From positions 1 to 64,000 of the forward strand of contig NZ_SSMX01000014.1 of assembly GCF_004799515.1 (NCBI RefSeq): a DNA stretch of 64,000 nt, written 5' to 3'. This DNA comes from Phenylobacterium sp. GTDB lineage: Bacteria > Pseudomonadota > Alphaproteobacteria > Caulobacterales > Caulobacteraceae. Below are positions 56,747 through 64,000 of the stretch, in pieces. How positions within the stretch are numbered: position 1 is the stretch's first letter; every line of letters begins with the position of its first letter. A program made the translations under genes and the position numbers. The notes beneath the pieces were generated by a model. It ran no database searches. It was not told the origin of the DNA and was given only the letters and a program-made list of their open reading frames with translations.

Positions 56747-57802
56747 ATGACCTACATCCTCAAGCCCCAGCTGCACCACCCCAAGCTGGCCACCAACAAT
56801 CTGGGCTTCACGCGGCGCGACTACGAGGGCTCGGTCTCGACCCTCTGCGCCGGTTGCGGCCATGACTCGATCTCCTCGGCGATCATCCAGGCGGTGTTCG
56901 AGCTGGAGTTGCCGCCGCACCGCATCGCCAAGCTCTCCGGCATCGGCTGTTCGTCCAAGACCCCGGACTATTTCCTGGGTGCGAGCCACGGCTTCAACAC
57001 CGTCCACGGCCGCATGCCCTCCGTTCTGACCGGCGCAAATCTCGCCAACAAGGATCTGATTTACCTAGGTGTTTCCGGTGACGGCGATAGCGCCTCGATC
57101 GGTCTTGGCCAGTTCGCCCACGCGGTGCGGCGCGGCGTCAACATGCTCTATATCGTCGAGAACAACGGGGTCTACGGCCTGACCAAGGGCCAGTTCTCGG
57201 CCACCTCCGACAAGGGCTCGAAGTCCAAGAAGGGCGTGGTGAACCACGACGCCGGGATCGACCTGGTCGGCATGGCCCTGCAACTCGGCGCCACCTACGT
57301 CGGCCGCTCGTTCAGCGGCGACAAGGACCAGCTGGTCCCGCTGATCAAGGCGGGCCTGGCGCACAAGGGCGCGGCCTTCATCGACGTCATCAGCCCCTGC
57401 GTGCAGTTCAACAACCACGTCGGCTCGACCAAGAGCTTCGACTACGTGCGCGAGCACAACGAGGCGGTGAACCGGCTGGACATGATCCCGGCCCGCAGCC
57501 CCATCCACGTGGACTACGCCCCGGGCGAGACGGTGACGGTCACCCAGCACGACGGCTCGGTGCTGTCGCTGCACAAGCTGGCGGAGCTTTACGATCCGTC
57601 CGATCGCGCCCAGGCGCTCGGCTTCCTGCAGTCGCGCCAGGCCAGGGGCGAGATCGTCACCGGCCTGCTCTACGTCGACCCCGAGGCTGGCGACCTCCAT
57701 GACGCCCTCGACACCGTGGCGACCCCCCTGAACGAACTGGGCCAGGCCGATCTGGTCCCAGGCTCGGCGGCGCTCGCCAGGATCAACGCCGAGCTCAGGT
57801 AG
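56747..57802 (+). CDS. 2-oxoacid:acceptor oxidoreductase beta subunit (TPP-binding)
   Basis: A 351-residue KorB-type subunit. The cluster/TPP motif is LCAGCGHDSISSAI (about 28-41), Cys64 lies in GIGCSSKTP, and the TPP/Mg motif is GVSGDGDSASIGLGQFAHAVRRGVNMLYIVENNGVYGLTKGQ (about 103-144). The ATG at 56747, ten bases after the alpha stop, starts the family-like N terminus; the frame is open further upstream. Last gene of the operon; the riboswitch follows 66 bases later. Confidence 0.93.
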   Translation: MTYILKPQLHHPKLATNNLGFTRRDYEGSVSTLCAGCGHDSISSAIIQAVFELELPPHRIAKLSGIGCSSKTPDYFLGASHGFNTVHGRMPSVLTGANLANKDLIYLGVSGDGDSASIGLGQFAHAVRRGVNMLYIVENNGVYGLTKGQFSATSDKGSKSKKGVVNHDAGIDLVGMALQLGATYVGRSFSGDKDQLVPLIKAGLAHKGAAFIDVISPCVQFNNHVGSTKSFDYVREHNEAVNRLDMIPARSPIHVDYAPGETVTVTQHDGSVLSLHKLAELYDPSDRAQALGFLQSRQARGEIVTGLLYVDPEAGDLHDALDTVATPLNELGQADLVPGSAALARINAELR

Positions 57803-57832
57803 CCAACCGAGCGGAGTGGGGTAGCTTGTTCG

Positions 57833-57861
57833 TTGACCTGACGCGGCGCGGCGCCTAAGAC
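57833..57861 (+). promoter_or_regulatory. Sigma-70-type promoter for the riboswitch/antiporter transcript
   Basis: TTGACC (57833-57838), a 17-base spacer and TAAGAC (57856-57861) form a good housekeeping promoter. The expected start, about seven bases downstream, coincides with the first base of the riboswitch stem at 57868, which supports both calls. Confidence 0.6.
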
Positions 57862-57867
57862 CCTCCC

Positions 57868-57991
57868 ACTCTTTGGGGAGTAGCCGGCCTCGCGTATCAG
57901 AGGCGCCTGCGTCAACACACTCGGCTCAAGTCTCTTAGGAGATGACGGCCGTGGCGCGGGCAGTCCGTCCGACTTGGCGAGACCATAGGGT
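57868..57991 (+). promoter_or_regulatory. yybP-ykoY family (Mn2+) riboswitch
   Basis: The conserved blocks of the yybP-ykoY aptamer appear in order: TTGGGGAGTAGCC (57873-57885), GTCAACACACTCGG (57911-57924) and TTGGCGAGACCA (57974-57985). The closing stem pairs 57868-57876 with 57983-57991 (eight pairs, one T-T mismatch), and a hairpin GCCTC/GAGGC (57887-57891/57900-57904) follows the first block. Members sense Mn2+ and switch on Mn exporters. The next gene is a cation antiporter starting 79 bases downstream; the intervening bases can form CCAGG/CCTGG pairings that could act as the expression platform. Confidence 0.9.
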
Positions 57992-58069
57992 TCGGCGTTC
58001 GCACCAGGGTTGGGCGAGGGCGCCGATCCCTTGGCTCGTGCGCCTGGCCCCCCGAGATGACCGCCTCCG

Positions 58070-59077
58070 ATGACCAGCTTGCCTGTCGTGACCGCCCTGC
58101 TGCTGGGCTCGGCCGTGGTGATCTACCTCGCCTGCGAGGTCTTCGTGAACGGCGTCGAGTGGGTCGGCCGCCGGCTCGCCGTGGGCGAGCAGGCGACGGG
58201 CTCGATCCTGGCGGCGTTCGGCACGGCCTTGCCGGAGAGCGTGGTCACCTTCGTGGCCGTGGTGTTCGGGGCGAGCGCGGCGCAGAAGCAGATCGGGGTC
58301 GGCGCGGCGCTGGGCGGGCCGTTGGTGCTCTCGACCATCGCCTACGCCACCGTGGGCGTGGTGCTGATCTGCTGCCGCGCCCGGTTGCCCAAGACCGAGG
58401 CCTGCCGCGGCGACTTCCTGGCGCTCAGCCGCGACCAGGGCTGGTTCCTGCTGATCTTCGCCGCGAAGATCGCCCTCGGCCTTGTGGCGTTCGCCGTGAA
58501 GCCCTGGCTGGGCTTCCTCTTCCTGGCGGCCTACGGCGCCTACTTCTGGAAGGAGATGCGCGGCCCCAGCGACATCGAGGCGGAAGAGCTCGAGCCGCTG
58601 AAGCTGATGCCGCGCAGGCCCGAACCGCCCACCTGGGCCGCGGTGGTCCAGACCCTGGCGGCGCTCGCGGTGATCTTCGCCGCGAGCGAGCTCTTCGTGA
58701 AGCAGCTCGGCATCCTGGGCCCCGCGCTCGGCATGAAGCCGCAGCTCCTGGCCCTGCTGCTCAGCCCCATCGCCACGGAACTGCCGGAGACGCTGAACGC
58801 CATCATCTGGGTGCGTCAGGGCAAGTATCGGCTGGCGCTGGCCAACATCTCCGGCGCCATGATGATCCAGGCCACCGTGCCCACGGCCTTCGGCCTCTTC
58901 TTCACGCCCTGGATCCTCGACCCGGCCCTGCTGGTGGGCGCCGGCGTCACGGCGCTGGCGATCGTCGCCATGTTTGTCGCCTTCCGCCGCGGCTTTATCA
59001 GCCGAGCCTTCCTGGCGTCGATGGCGGGGTTCTACGGCCTGTTCGCGGTGCTGGTGATTGCGCTGAAGCTCTTCTAG
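58070..59077 (+). CDS. Calcium/cation antiporter family protein, probable Mn2+ exporter
   Basis: A 335-residue inner-membrane protein with two homologous halves of about five helices each. The alpha repeats carry AFGTALPESVVTFVAVVFG (about 45-63) and SPIATELPETLNAIIW (about 231-246), the GxxxPE ion-site signature of the CaCA superfamily. A charged loop (about 160-190) joins the halves. The CaCA label covers Na+/Ca2+ and H+/cation exchangers; the upstream yybP-ykoY riboswitch argues that this one exports Mn2+. The ATG at 58070 follows an in-frame stop at 58058-58060, so no longer start exists. Confidence 0.88.
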   Translation: MTSLPVVTALLLGSAVVIYLACEVFVNGVEWVGRRLAVGEQATGSILAAFGTALPESVVTFVAVVFGASAAQKQIGVGAALGGPLVLSTIAYATVGVVLICCRARLPKTEACRGDFLALSRDQGWFLLIFAAKIALGLVAFAVKPWLGFLFLAAYGAYFWKEMRGPSDIEAEELEPLKLMPRRPEPPTWAAVVQTLAALAVIFAASELFVKQLGILGPALGMKPQLLALLLSPIATELPETLNAIIWVRQGKYRLALANISGAMMIQATVPTAFGLFFTPWILDPALLVGAGVTALAIVAMFVAFRRGFISRAFLASMAGFYGLFAVLVIALKLF

Positions 59078-59081
59078 GCGC

Positions 59082-59489
59082 TCACTGGCCGAGGATGCGA
59101 GCCTCCCGCACATAGCCGAAGCCGCCCGCGCCCGACCAGGCGCGTCCGTCGGGATAGCGCAGCTCTATCCCGGCGAGATCGGTCTCGTCCGCCAGGCGCA
59201 CGTTGACGCCCATCTGGACGTTTCCGAACTTCGAGACAGCGCTTGGGGTCAGGACGAAGTGGGTCGTGGCGCCGCAATTCGGGCAGAAGTGGACTTCAGC
59301 GGCCGGGTGTTCCTTGTCTTCCCGGCTAAATCCCTTCGTGGCGCCTTCGACGACCACGTCGGCGGGATGGAAATAGGCCCAGCGGGCGCCCGACCCGCTG
59401 CACAGGGTGCAGTTGCACTCGTGGACGAAGCCGGGCCGCTTCGAGGTTTCGACGCGGACCCGGCCGCAGACGCAGGAGAGCTTCAGCAT
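59082..59489 (-). CDS. GFA / CENP-V domain protein
   Basis: A 135-residue protein with the zinc-binding pattern of the glutathione-dependent formaldehyde-activating (GFA/CENP-V) family: CVCGRVR (about 6-12), CNCTLCSGSG (about 26-35) and HFCPNCGATTH (about 68-78). The ATG at 59489 places the first CxC near the N terminus as in the family. Some members help glutathione react with formaldehyde; most have no known role. It follows purM by seven bases, where purN is more usual. Confidence 0.85.
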   Translation of the reverse strand: MLKLSCVCGRVRVETSKRPGFVHECNCTLCSGSGARWAYFHPADVVVEGATKGFSREDKEHPAAEVHFCPNCGATTHFVLTPSAVSKFGNVQMGVNVRLADETDLAGIELRYPDGRAWSGAGGFGYVREARILGQ

Positions 59490-59496
59490 CCGCGCC

Positions 59497-60525
59497 TCAG
59501 GCCGCCGCCAGCTCGCCGACCACAAAGGCGTCCTCGCCGTCCCGGACCAGGCCTTCCAGCACCTCCGGCAGGTCGTGCGGGTCGACGATCAGCATCAGGC
59601 CGACGCCGCAGTTGAAGGTGCGGCGCATCTCCAGCTCCGGCACGCCGCCCGTCTCCTGTATCCAGCCGAATACCGGCGGCGGGACCCAAGCGTTCCAGTC
59701 GAAGCGGGCGACGAGGCCCTCGGCGATCGCGCGCGGCGGATTCTCGATCAGGCCGCCGCCGGTGATGTGCGCCAGGCCCTCGATGCGGCCGGCCTTCAGG
59801 TGCTTCAGCACGGTCTTCACATAGATGCGGGTGGGCGCGAGCAGGGCCTGGGCGAGGGTCTTGCCGTCTTCTTCGAACGGCGCGGGCGCGTCCCAGGCGA
59901 GGCCCGAGCGCTCGACGATGCGGCGCACCAGGGAATAGCCATTGGAATGCGGGCCGGAGGAGCCCAGGCCGATCAGGATGTCGCCGGGCTTCTGGGCGTC
60001 CAGGCGGGGCAGCACCTTGTCGCGGTCCACCGCGCCGACGCAGAAGCCCGCCATGTCGTAGTCGCCCTCGGCGTACATGCCCGGCATCTCGGCCGTCTCG
60101 CCGCCCACCAGGGCGCAGCCCGCTTGGCGGCAACCCTCGGCGATGCCGGCCACCACGGCGGCGGCCGCCTCCACGTCCAGCTTGCCGGTGGCGTAGTAGT
60201 CCAGGAACATCAGCGGCTCGGCGCCCTGGGCCAGCAGGTCGTTGACGCACATGGCCACCAGGTCAATCCCCACCGTGTCGTGGATCCCGGTCTCGATCGC
60301 CACCTTCAGCTTGGTGCCGACCCCGTCGGTGGTGGTGACCAGGAGCGGATCGTCATAGCCGGCGGCCTTCAGGTCGAAGAGCGCGCCGAAGCCGCCCAGC
60401 GAGGCTTCCGCCCCGGCGCGGCGGGTCGATTTGGCCAGCGGCTTGATGCGCTCCACCAGGGCGTTTCCGGCGTCGATATCGACGCCGGCCTGGGCGTAGG
60501 TGAGGCCATTGGGCCGGTCGGACAT
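59497..60525 (-). CDS. purM: Phosphoribosylformylglycinamidine cyclo-ligase (AIR synthetase)
   Basis: A 342-residue AIR synthetase. It has [14 protein letters not shown] at the N terminus, the [30 protein letters not shown] block (about 67-96), [11 protein letters not shown] (about 142-152) and [16 protein letters not shown] (about 175-190). It closes the imidazole ring in purine synthesis using ATP. The start at 60525 follows GAAGG and matches the family; the frame remains open to 60561. Divergent from rnd with 80 bases between. Confidence 0.96.
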   Translation of the reverse strand: MSDRPNGLTYAQAGVDIDAGNALVERIKPLAKSTRRAGAEASLGGFGALFDLKAAGYDDPLLVTTTDGVGTKLKVAIETGIHDTVGIDLVAMCVNDLLAQGAEPLMFLDYYATGKLDVEAAAAVVAGIAEGCRQAGCALVGGETAEMPGMYAEGDYDMAGFCVGAVDRDKVLPRLDAQKPGDILIGLGSSGPHSNGYSLVRRIVERSGLAWDAPAPFEEDGKTLAQALLAPTRIYVKTVLKHLKAGRIEGLAHITGGGLIENPPRAIAEGLVARFDWNAWVPPPVFGWIQETGGVPELEMRRTFNCGVGLMLIVDPHDLPEVLEGLVRDGEDAFVVGELAAA

Positions 60526-60605
60526 CTGGAGGCCTTCGAGAGAAATGCACGGCGCGAGCAACGCGGACTTGCAGACTCGCCGCTTCGCGGGGCTATAGCT
60601 AGTCG

Positions 60606-61787
60606 ATGACGCCGATTACGACCACCGCGGAACTGGCGGTGTTTTGCGACAAGCTCAAGGGCCAGCCGTTCGTCGCCGTGGACACCGAGTTCATGCGCGA
60701 GACCACCTACTGGCCCAAGCTGTGCCTGATCCAGGCCGCCGCCGGCAATGGCGCCGAGGCCTGCATCGATCCCCTGAGCGAGGATATCGACCTGGAGCCA
60801 TTCCTGGCGATCCTGCGCGACGAGACGATCCTGAAGGTGTTCCACGCCGCACGGCAGGACGTGGAGATCTTCAACAACCTCGAGGCCATGCCGCGGCCGC
60901 TGTTCGACACCCAGGTGGCCGGCATGGCCGCGGGCTTCGGCGAGCAGATCGCCTACGACGCCCTGGTGCGCCAGATGCTGAAGATCGAGCTCGACAAGTC
61001 CTCGCGCTTCACCGACTGGGCCCGCCGGCCGCTGTCGGACAACCAGCTCACCTACGCGCTCGCCGACGTGACCCACCTGGCCAAGCTCTATCCCATGCTG
61101 CGCGAGCGGCTGGAGGGCGAGGGCCGCCTGGCCTGGGTCACCGACGAGATGACCAGCCTGACCGACCCCGCCGTCTACGACGTGGAGCCGGAGAACGCCT
61201 GGAAGCGGCTGCGGCCGCGCCGGCACACGGCCAAATACCTGGCGGTCTACAAGGCGGTCGCCGCGTGGCGCGAGCGCACCGCCCAGACCCGCGACCAGCC
61301 GCGCGGCCGCATCCTCAAGGACGAGGCGATCGACGAGGTCGCGACCCAGGCGCCCACCGACGCCGATCAGCTCGACCGACTGCGTTCGGTGCCCAAGGGC
61401 TTCTCCGGCTCGCGCTTCGGGCCCGACCTCCTGACCGCGATCCGCGAGGCGCTGAAGGACCCGGAGGCCTACGCCCCGGTGATCGAGCGCAGCCGCACCC
61501 CGCCATCGCCCGCCGCCGGCGCGGTGGTCGAACTGCTCAAGGTGCTGTTGAAGGCGCGGGCGGAGGAGGCCGGCGTGGCCTCCAAGCTGATTGCCACCGT
61601 CTCCGACCTGGAGCAGATCGCCAACGAGGATGACGCCGACAACGCAGCCCTGAAGGGCTGGCGGCGCGAGGCGTTCGGGGAGGATGCGCTCAAGCTGAAG
61701 CGCGGCGAGCTCGCCCTGGTGCTGGACGGCGCCCGGGTGCGGGTCGTCGAGGTCCGGCGCGCGCCCAAGGCCGCCGCCAACGGCTGA
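60606..61787 (+). CDS. rnd: Ribonuclease D
   Basis: A 393-residue 3'-5' exonuclease. The DEDD catalytic set is visible: [10 protein letters not shown] (Exo I), [12 protein letters not shown] (Exo II) and YALADVTHL (Exo III, with the Tyr). The HRDC domain follows at about 210-290. It trims tRNA precursors and other structured RNAs. Convergent with the D-2-hydroxyacid dehydrogenase gene, with a 469-base gene-free region between. Confidence 0.95.
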   Translation: MTPITTTAELAVFCDKLKGQPFVAVDTEFMRETTYWPKLCLIQAAAGNGAEACIDPLSEDIDLEPFLAILRDETILKVFHAARQDVEIFNNLEAMPRPLFDTQVAGMAAGFGEQIAYDALVRQMLKIELDKSSRFTDWARRPLSDNQLTYALADVTHLAKLYPMLRERLEGEGRLAWVTDEMTSLTDPAVYDVEPENAWKRLRPRRHTAKYLAVYKAVAAWRERTAQTRDQPRGRILKDEAIDEVATQAPTDADQLDRLRSVPKGFSGSRFGPDLLTAIREALKDPEAYAPVIERSRTPPSPAAGAVVELLKVLLKARAEEAGVASKLIATVSDLEQIANEDDADNAALKGWRREAFGEDALKLKRGELALVLDGARVRVVEVRRAPKAAANG

Positions 61788-62009
61788 GTCCGGGCTTTCC
61801 CCGCAGTGGCCTGAGGATAAGCGCAAAGCTCTGATCTAACGGGCTATTCGAACTCCGTCCTGCGGTTCTCCACAGGCCGTCCACCGGGCGTCCGGAACTC
61901 CGCCCACAGCCGGCGTCGGGGCGCCCGTTGCGCCCGATCCGGATCGTTGCAACTCTCCACTTGCCAAGAGGGACTGCGGCGCGGCGGACCGGGCGACCGG
62001 GCCGAAAGC

Positions 62010-62206
62010 GGGCGGAAGGCTTCCGGGGTCACGAAGGATCAGGGGCGACCCAGATCCTTACGAGCTCAGGGGGACACCGAGGCCGGATCGAAGCCCAGCT
62101 GGGGCGACCCAGTAAAGCCGAGACCCTCCTCGACCTTGAAGGCTCAGGTCCCCCAACGGATCTGGTTCAGAGGGCGGTGTTCCGGGAAACCGGGGCGCCG
62201 CCCTCT
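62010..62206 (+). ncRNA. Candidate structured non-coding RNA (unassigned)
   Basis: The gene-free stretch between convergent rnd and the dehydrogenase folds extensively. Elements: CGGAA/TTCCG hairpin (62013-62025); a GGG-GCGA-CCC hairpin (62043-62052); a long-range 8-bp stem CCAGATCC (62050-62057) with GGATCTGG (62158-62165), enclosing GGGGGAC (62069-62075) with GTCCCCC (62148-62154); an inner CTGGG-GCGA-CCCAG hairpin (62099-62112); and a 17-bp hairpin with a GAAA loop (62169-62206). Three GNRA loops on the plus strand favour that strand. It lacks the conserved cores of RNase P RNA, tmRNA and SRP RNA; 6S-like RNA was not excluded. No open frame with normal codon bias covers it. Confidence 0.5.
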
Positions 62207-62222
62207 TGCTATGCGCCATCTT

Positions 62223-62251
62223 CCTCTCCCTCTCGCGTCGCGGGGGAGAGG
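62223..62251. terminator. Hairpin after the D-2-hydroxyacid dehydrogenase gene
   Basis: CCTCTCCC (62223-62230) pairs with GGGAGAGG (62244-62251) around a 13-base loop, five bases past the dehydrogenase stop. No T-run follows, so it may be an mRNA 3'-end stabiliser or a copy of the common CCTCTCCC...GGGAGAGG intergenic element rather than a true terminator. Confidence 0.45.
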
Positions 62252-62256
62252 AGATG

Positions 62257-63249
62257 CTAGGTGAGCCCCACCTCACTCCTGTCCGCCTCGTTGAGCAGCG
62301 GCTCTTTCGCCAGGTAGCGGCGCAGGTTCTCCAGGAACAGATTGTCGCCGCGGTCCAGGTTTCCGTCGCCGGAGTTGGAGGTGTGGGCGGTGACCCGCAC
62401 CTTCGGATGGTCCCAGAACCAGGCGTCGGCGGGCAGGGGCTCGGTCTGGAAGACGTCCAGCACCGCATGGCCCGGCTGGTCGCGGTCGAGCCCGGCCTTC
62501 AGCGCATCCTCGTCCACCAGGCCGCCGCGGCCGATGTTGATCAGCACCGCGCCCGGTTTCATGGCCCGGAAGAAGTGCTCGTCGCACATGCCGCGCGTCT
62601 CGTCGTTCAGCGCCAGCGCCAGCACGACCACGTCGGCGTCCGGCAGCGCCGAACCGATCTCCTTCAGCGTGATGACCTTATCGACGAGGTCTCCTTCGGC
62701 CGCCGGGCTGCGGCGCACCACGGTCAGGTGGACGCCGAACGGCTTGATGCGCTTGGCGATCTCGTGGCCGATGTTGCCGAAGCCGGCCATCAGCCAGCGG
62801 GTCCGGGCGACCTCGTGATAGGGCGTGGACTTCCACTCGCGCCTGGCCTGCAGGGCGGCGGCCTCGGCGATGGGGACCTGCAGGCTGAGCGCGTGGGCGA
62901 CCACATATTCGGCGATCGGGGTCGCCTGAGCGCTGGATTTCGAGATCCGCACGCCCTTTTCCATGATCGAGCGGAACATCGGGTTGTCGATGCCGGCGGC
63001 CATGATCTGGGTCCAGCGCGGGGCGTCGGTCTTCATCAGCCGCCCGAACAGCTGGCCCAGCGTCCCGGAGGCGTAGGAATCCAGGCTGAGCCAGACCACC
63101 TCCGGGTCGATGTCCTCGGCGGCGATGGACCGGCCGTCCAGCTCGTAGGCGTCCTTGTCGACCGCGGTGACCACCTGGGCGTCCGGCGCGACCTTGGCCA
63201 GGCGCTCGGCGACGCGGCCGTGGGCCGCCTTGGTCATCAGGATCTGCAT
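62257..63249 (-). CDS. D-2-hydroxyacid dehydrogenase family protein
   Basis: A 330-residue NAD(P)-dependent oxidoreductase. The dinucleotide motif is GFGNIGHE (about 156-163), followed by the catalytic Arg in INIGRGGLVDE (about 236-246), the Glu in VFQTEPLP and the His in VTAHTSNSG (about 288-296). The fold and triad match D-lactate/glyoxylate-type dehydrogenases, reducing a 2-keto acid. The ATG is four bases after the upstream Ppx/GppA gene's stop, so the two form an operon. Confidence 0.88.
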   Translation of the reverse strand: MQILMTKAAHGRVAERLAKVAPDAQVVTAVDKDAYELDGRSIAAEDIDPEVVWLSLDSYASGTLGQLFGRLMKTDAPRWTQIMAAGIDNPMFRSIMEKGVRISKSSAQATPIAEYVVAHALSLQVPIAEAAALQARREWKSTPYHEVARTRWLMAGFGNIGHEIAKRIKPFGVHLTVVRRSPAAEGDLVDKVITLKEIGSALPDADVVVLALALNDETRGMCDEHFFRAMKPGAVLINIGRGGLVDEDALKAGLDRDQPGHAVLDVFQTEPLPADAWFWDHPKVRVTAHTSNSGDGNLDRGDNLFLENLRRYLAKEPLLNEADRSEVGLT

Positions 63250-63253
63250 GGGC

Positions 63254-64000
63254 TCACCCGAGTTCGAGTTTCAGCTTCAGGGCCGAGGCCAGGGTCTGGG
63301 CCCGCTTGGCGGTCTGCTCGCCCAGCAGCATGTCCTCCCAGCCGGTGGCGGCGGTCAGCGCCACCTTGTCACCCTGGATGCTGAGGGACGACTTTTCCAG
63401 CAGCCTGGGATTGCGGCCGGATAGGTCGCAGGCCAGCCGGATGGCGGCGCCGAGCGCGCGGGCGCGCTGGCGGCGGTCCGCGCCGATCACCCGGGCCACG
63501 GCTTCGGCCTCCGGCGGCGTGGTGGCCGAGGTATGACGAGCGAAGGCGACGCTGGCCAGATAGGCGCGCTCGGCATGGCTCATGCCGGCGATGGGCGCCC
63601 GCAGCACCTGCTCGAAGGCCAGGTCCGCGCGGTGGTCGGGGTGCAGGCGCACGCCCAGGTCGGCCAGCCGGCAGGCGGCGGCCAGTAGGACCGCGTCGCG
63701 CCCGGCGAACACCGGGGTCAGCTTCTCGAAGGCTGGGGTCAGCCAGGCCTCCAGCGCGCCGCCCAGCTCGGAGGGGACGCCGCGGGCGGCGGTCAGGGCC
63801 TCGCAACCCTCGATCAGCGGGTCGCGTTCGCGCACCTCCGGCGCCATGGCGTCGAGCAGCATGCCTTCGCGAACCCCGAAGGCCGAGATGGTGATCCGCT
63901 CGAAGCCCAGGCGCTCGATCAGCGCCTCCAGCACCACGGCGGAGTAGGGCAGGGTCTCGATCCGCTTCTTGGACAGCCCCTGCATGCGCTCCAGCGAGGC
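63254..64000 (-). CDS. Exopolyphosphatase / Ppx-GppA family protein (3' part, cut by window edge)
   Basis: The last 249 residues of a Ppx/GppA phosphatase whose 5' end lies beyond the window; the frame is open through base 64000, and the Met at 63985 is internal. LSKKRIETLPYSAVVLEALIERL with FGVREGMLLD is the end of the second ASKHA domain, and the following helices (about 70 residues on: LADLGVRLHPDHRADLAFEQVL) match the HD-like C-terminal domain of Ppx. It hydrolyses polyphosphate or pppGpp. Confidence 0.88.
   Translation of the reverse strand, partial: ASLERMQGLSKKRIETLPYSAVVLEALIERLGFERITISAFGVREGMLLDAMAPEVRERDPLIEGCEALTAARGVPSELGGALEAWLTPAFEKLTPVFAGRDAVLLAAACRLADLGVRLHPDHRADLAFEQVLRAPIAGMSHAERAYLASVAFARHTSATTPPEAEAVARVIGADRRQRARALGAAIRLACDLSGRNPRLLEKSSLSIQGDKVALTAATGWEDMLLGEQTAKRAQTLASALKLKLELG

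Noticed and set aside
62010-62206. RNase P RNA, tmRNA or SRP RNA as identity of the folded region.
   Set aside because: The universal cores (GAGGAAAGTCC and ACAGAAA of RNase P, a tag frame for tmRNA, the GGAA-capped SRP helix) are missing.
61928-62264. Overlapping open frames of about 105-110 codons downstream of rnd.
   Set aside because: Low-quality composition, no ribosome site, two frames equally open, and the interval is dominated by stems typical of RNA.

Overview
The window is high-GC chromosomal DNA from an alphaproteobacterium, most likely a member of the Caulobacteraceae (Caulobacter/Phenylobacterium type). The support is a conserved cell-envelope operon in the order lptF-lptG-lptD-surA-pdxA-rsmA, glnB-glnA, an Asn/Gln-rich TonB-dependent receptor with a VSEVVVTGTRI-type plug, a PEP-CTERM protein, RhlE-like helicase and GGEEF signalling genes, and strong codon bias with many TTG/GTG starts. 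I saw no rRNA, CRISPR, transposase, phage or plasmid genes; there is one tRNA.

Layout. 1-7 kb: an orphan receiver protein, a 58-residue membrane protein, an enoyl-CoA hydratase, a diguanylate cyclase, a DEAD-box helicase and a cytochrome c/PQQ dehydrogenase preceded by two near-identical palindromes. 7-14 kb: a tricorn-like secreted S41 protease and a tightly coupled operon of LytS-type kinase, kinase-like protein without catalytic parts, secreted cupin and LytTR regulator. 14-25 kb: PEP-CTERM protein, ParE, an HSL-type hydrolase, an aspartyl-protease/TPR fusion, a double TonB-C protein, an M61 peptidase and glnB-glnA. 25-34 kb: a TLP1-type thiolase-like protein, a histidine phosphatase, the NAD(P)HX repair enzyme Nnr, a TonB-dependent receptor with an Lrp regulator (sharing a 15-bp upstream site) and a small MarR operon. 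34-38 kb: a DUF969-DUF979-DUF2891 cassette and a TetX-like flavoprotein with a less biased codon usage. 38-47 kb: the LPS transport/outer-membrane biogenesis operon. 47-53 kb: pepA-hydrolase-holC, a glycosyltransferase, tRNA-Leu(UAG) and trigger factor. 53-58 kb: a three-gene 2-oxoacid:acceptor oxidoreductase operon. 58-64 kb: a cation antiporter under a yybP-ykoY (Mn2+) riboswitch, purM, a GFA/CENP-V protein, rnd, a gene-free region that folds like a structured RNA, a D-2-hydroxyacid dehydrogenase and the 3' part of a Ppx/GppA gene cut by the window edge.

Most of the window is ordinary core genome. The parts that reward a second look are the non-coding element at 62.0-62.2 kb, the Mn riboswitch with its own promoter, the four-gene LytS/LytTR operon, the shared site at the Lrp/receptor locus, the paired palindromes at 6.8 kb and the DUF969/979/2891 cassette. 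Several genes of 41-74 codons are annotated here although they are easily missed. All assignments come from reading motifs and context; no database search was run.
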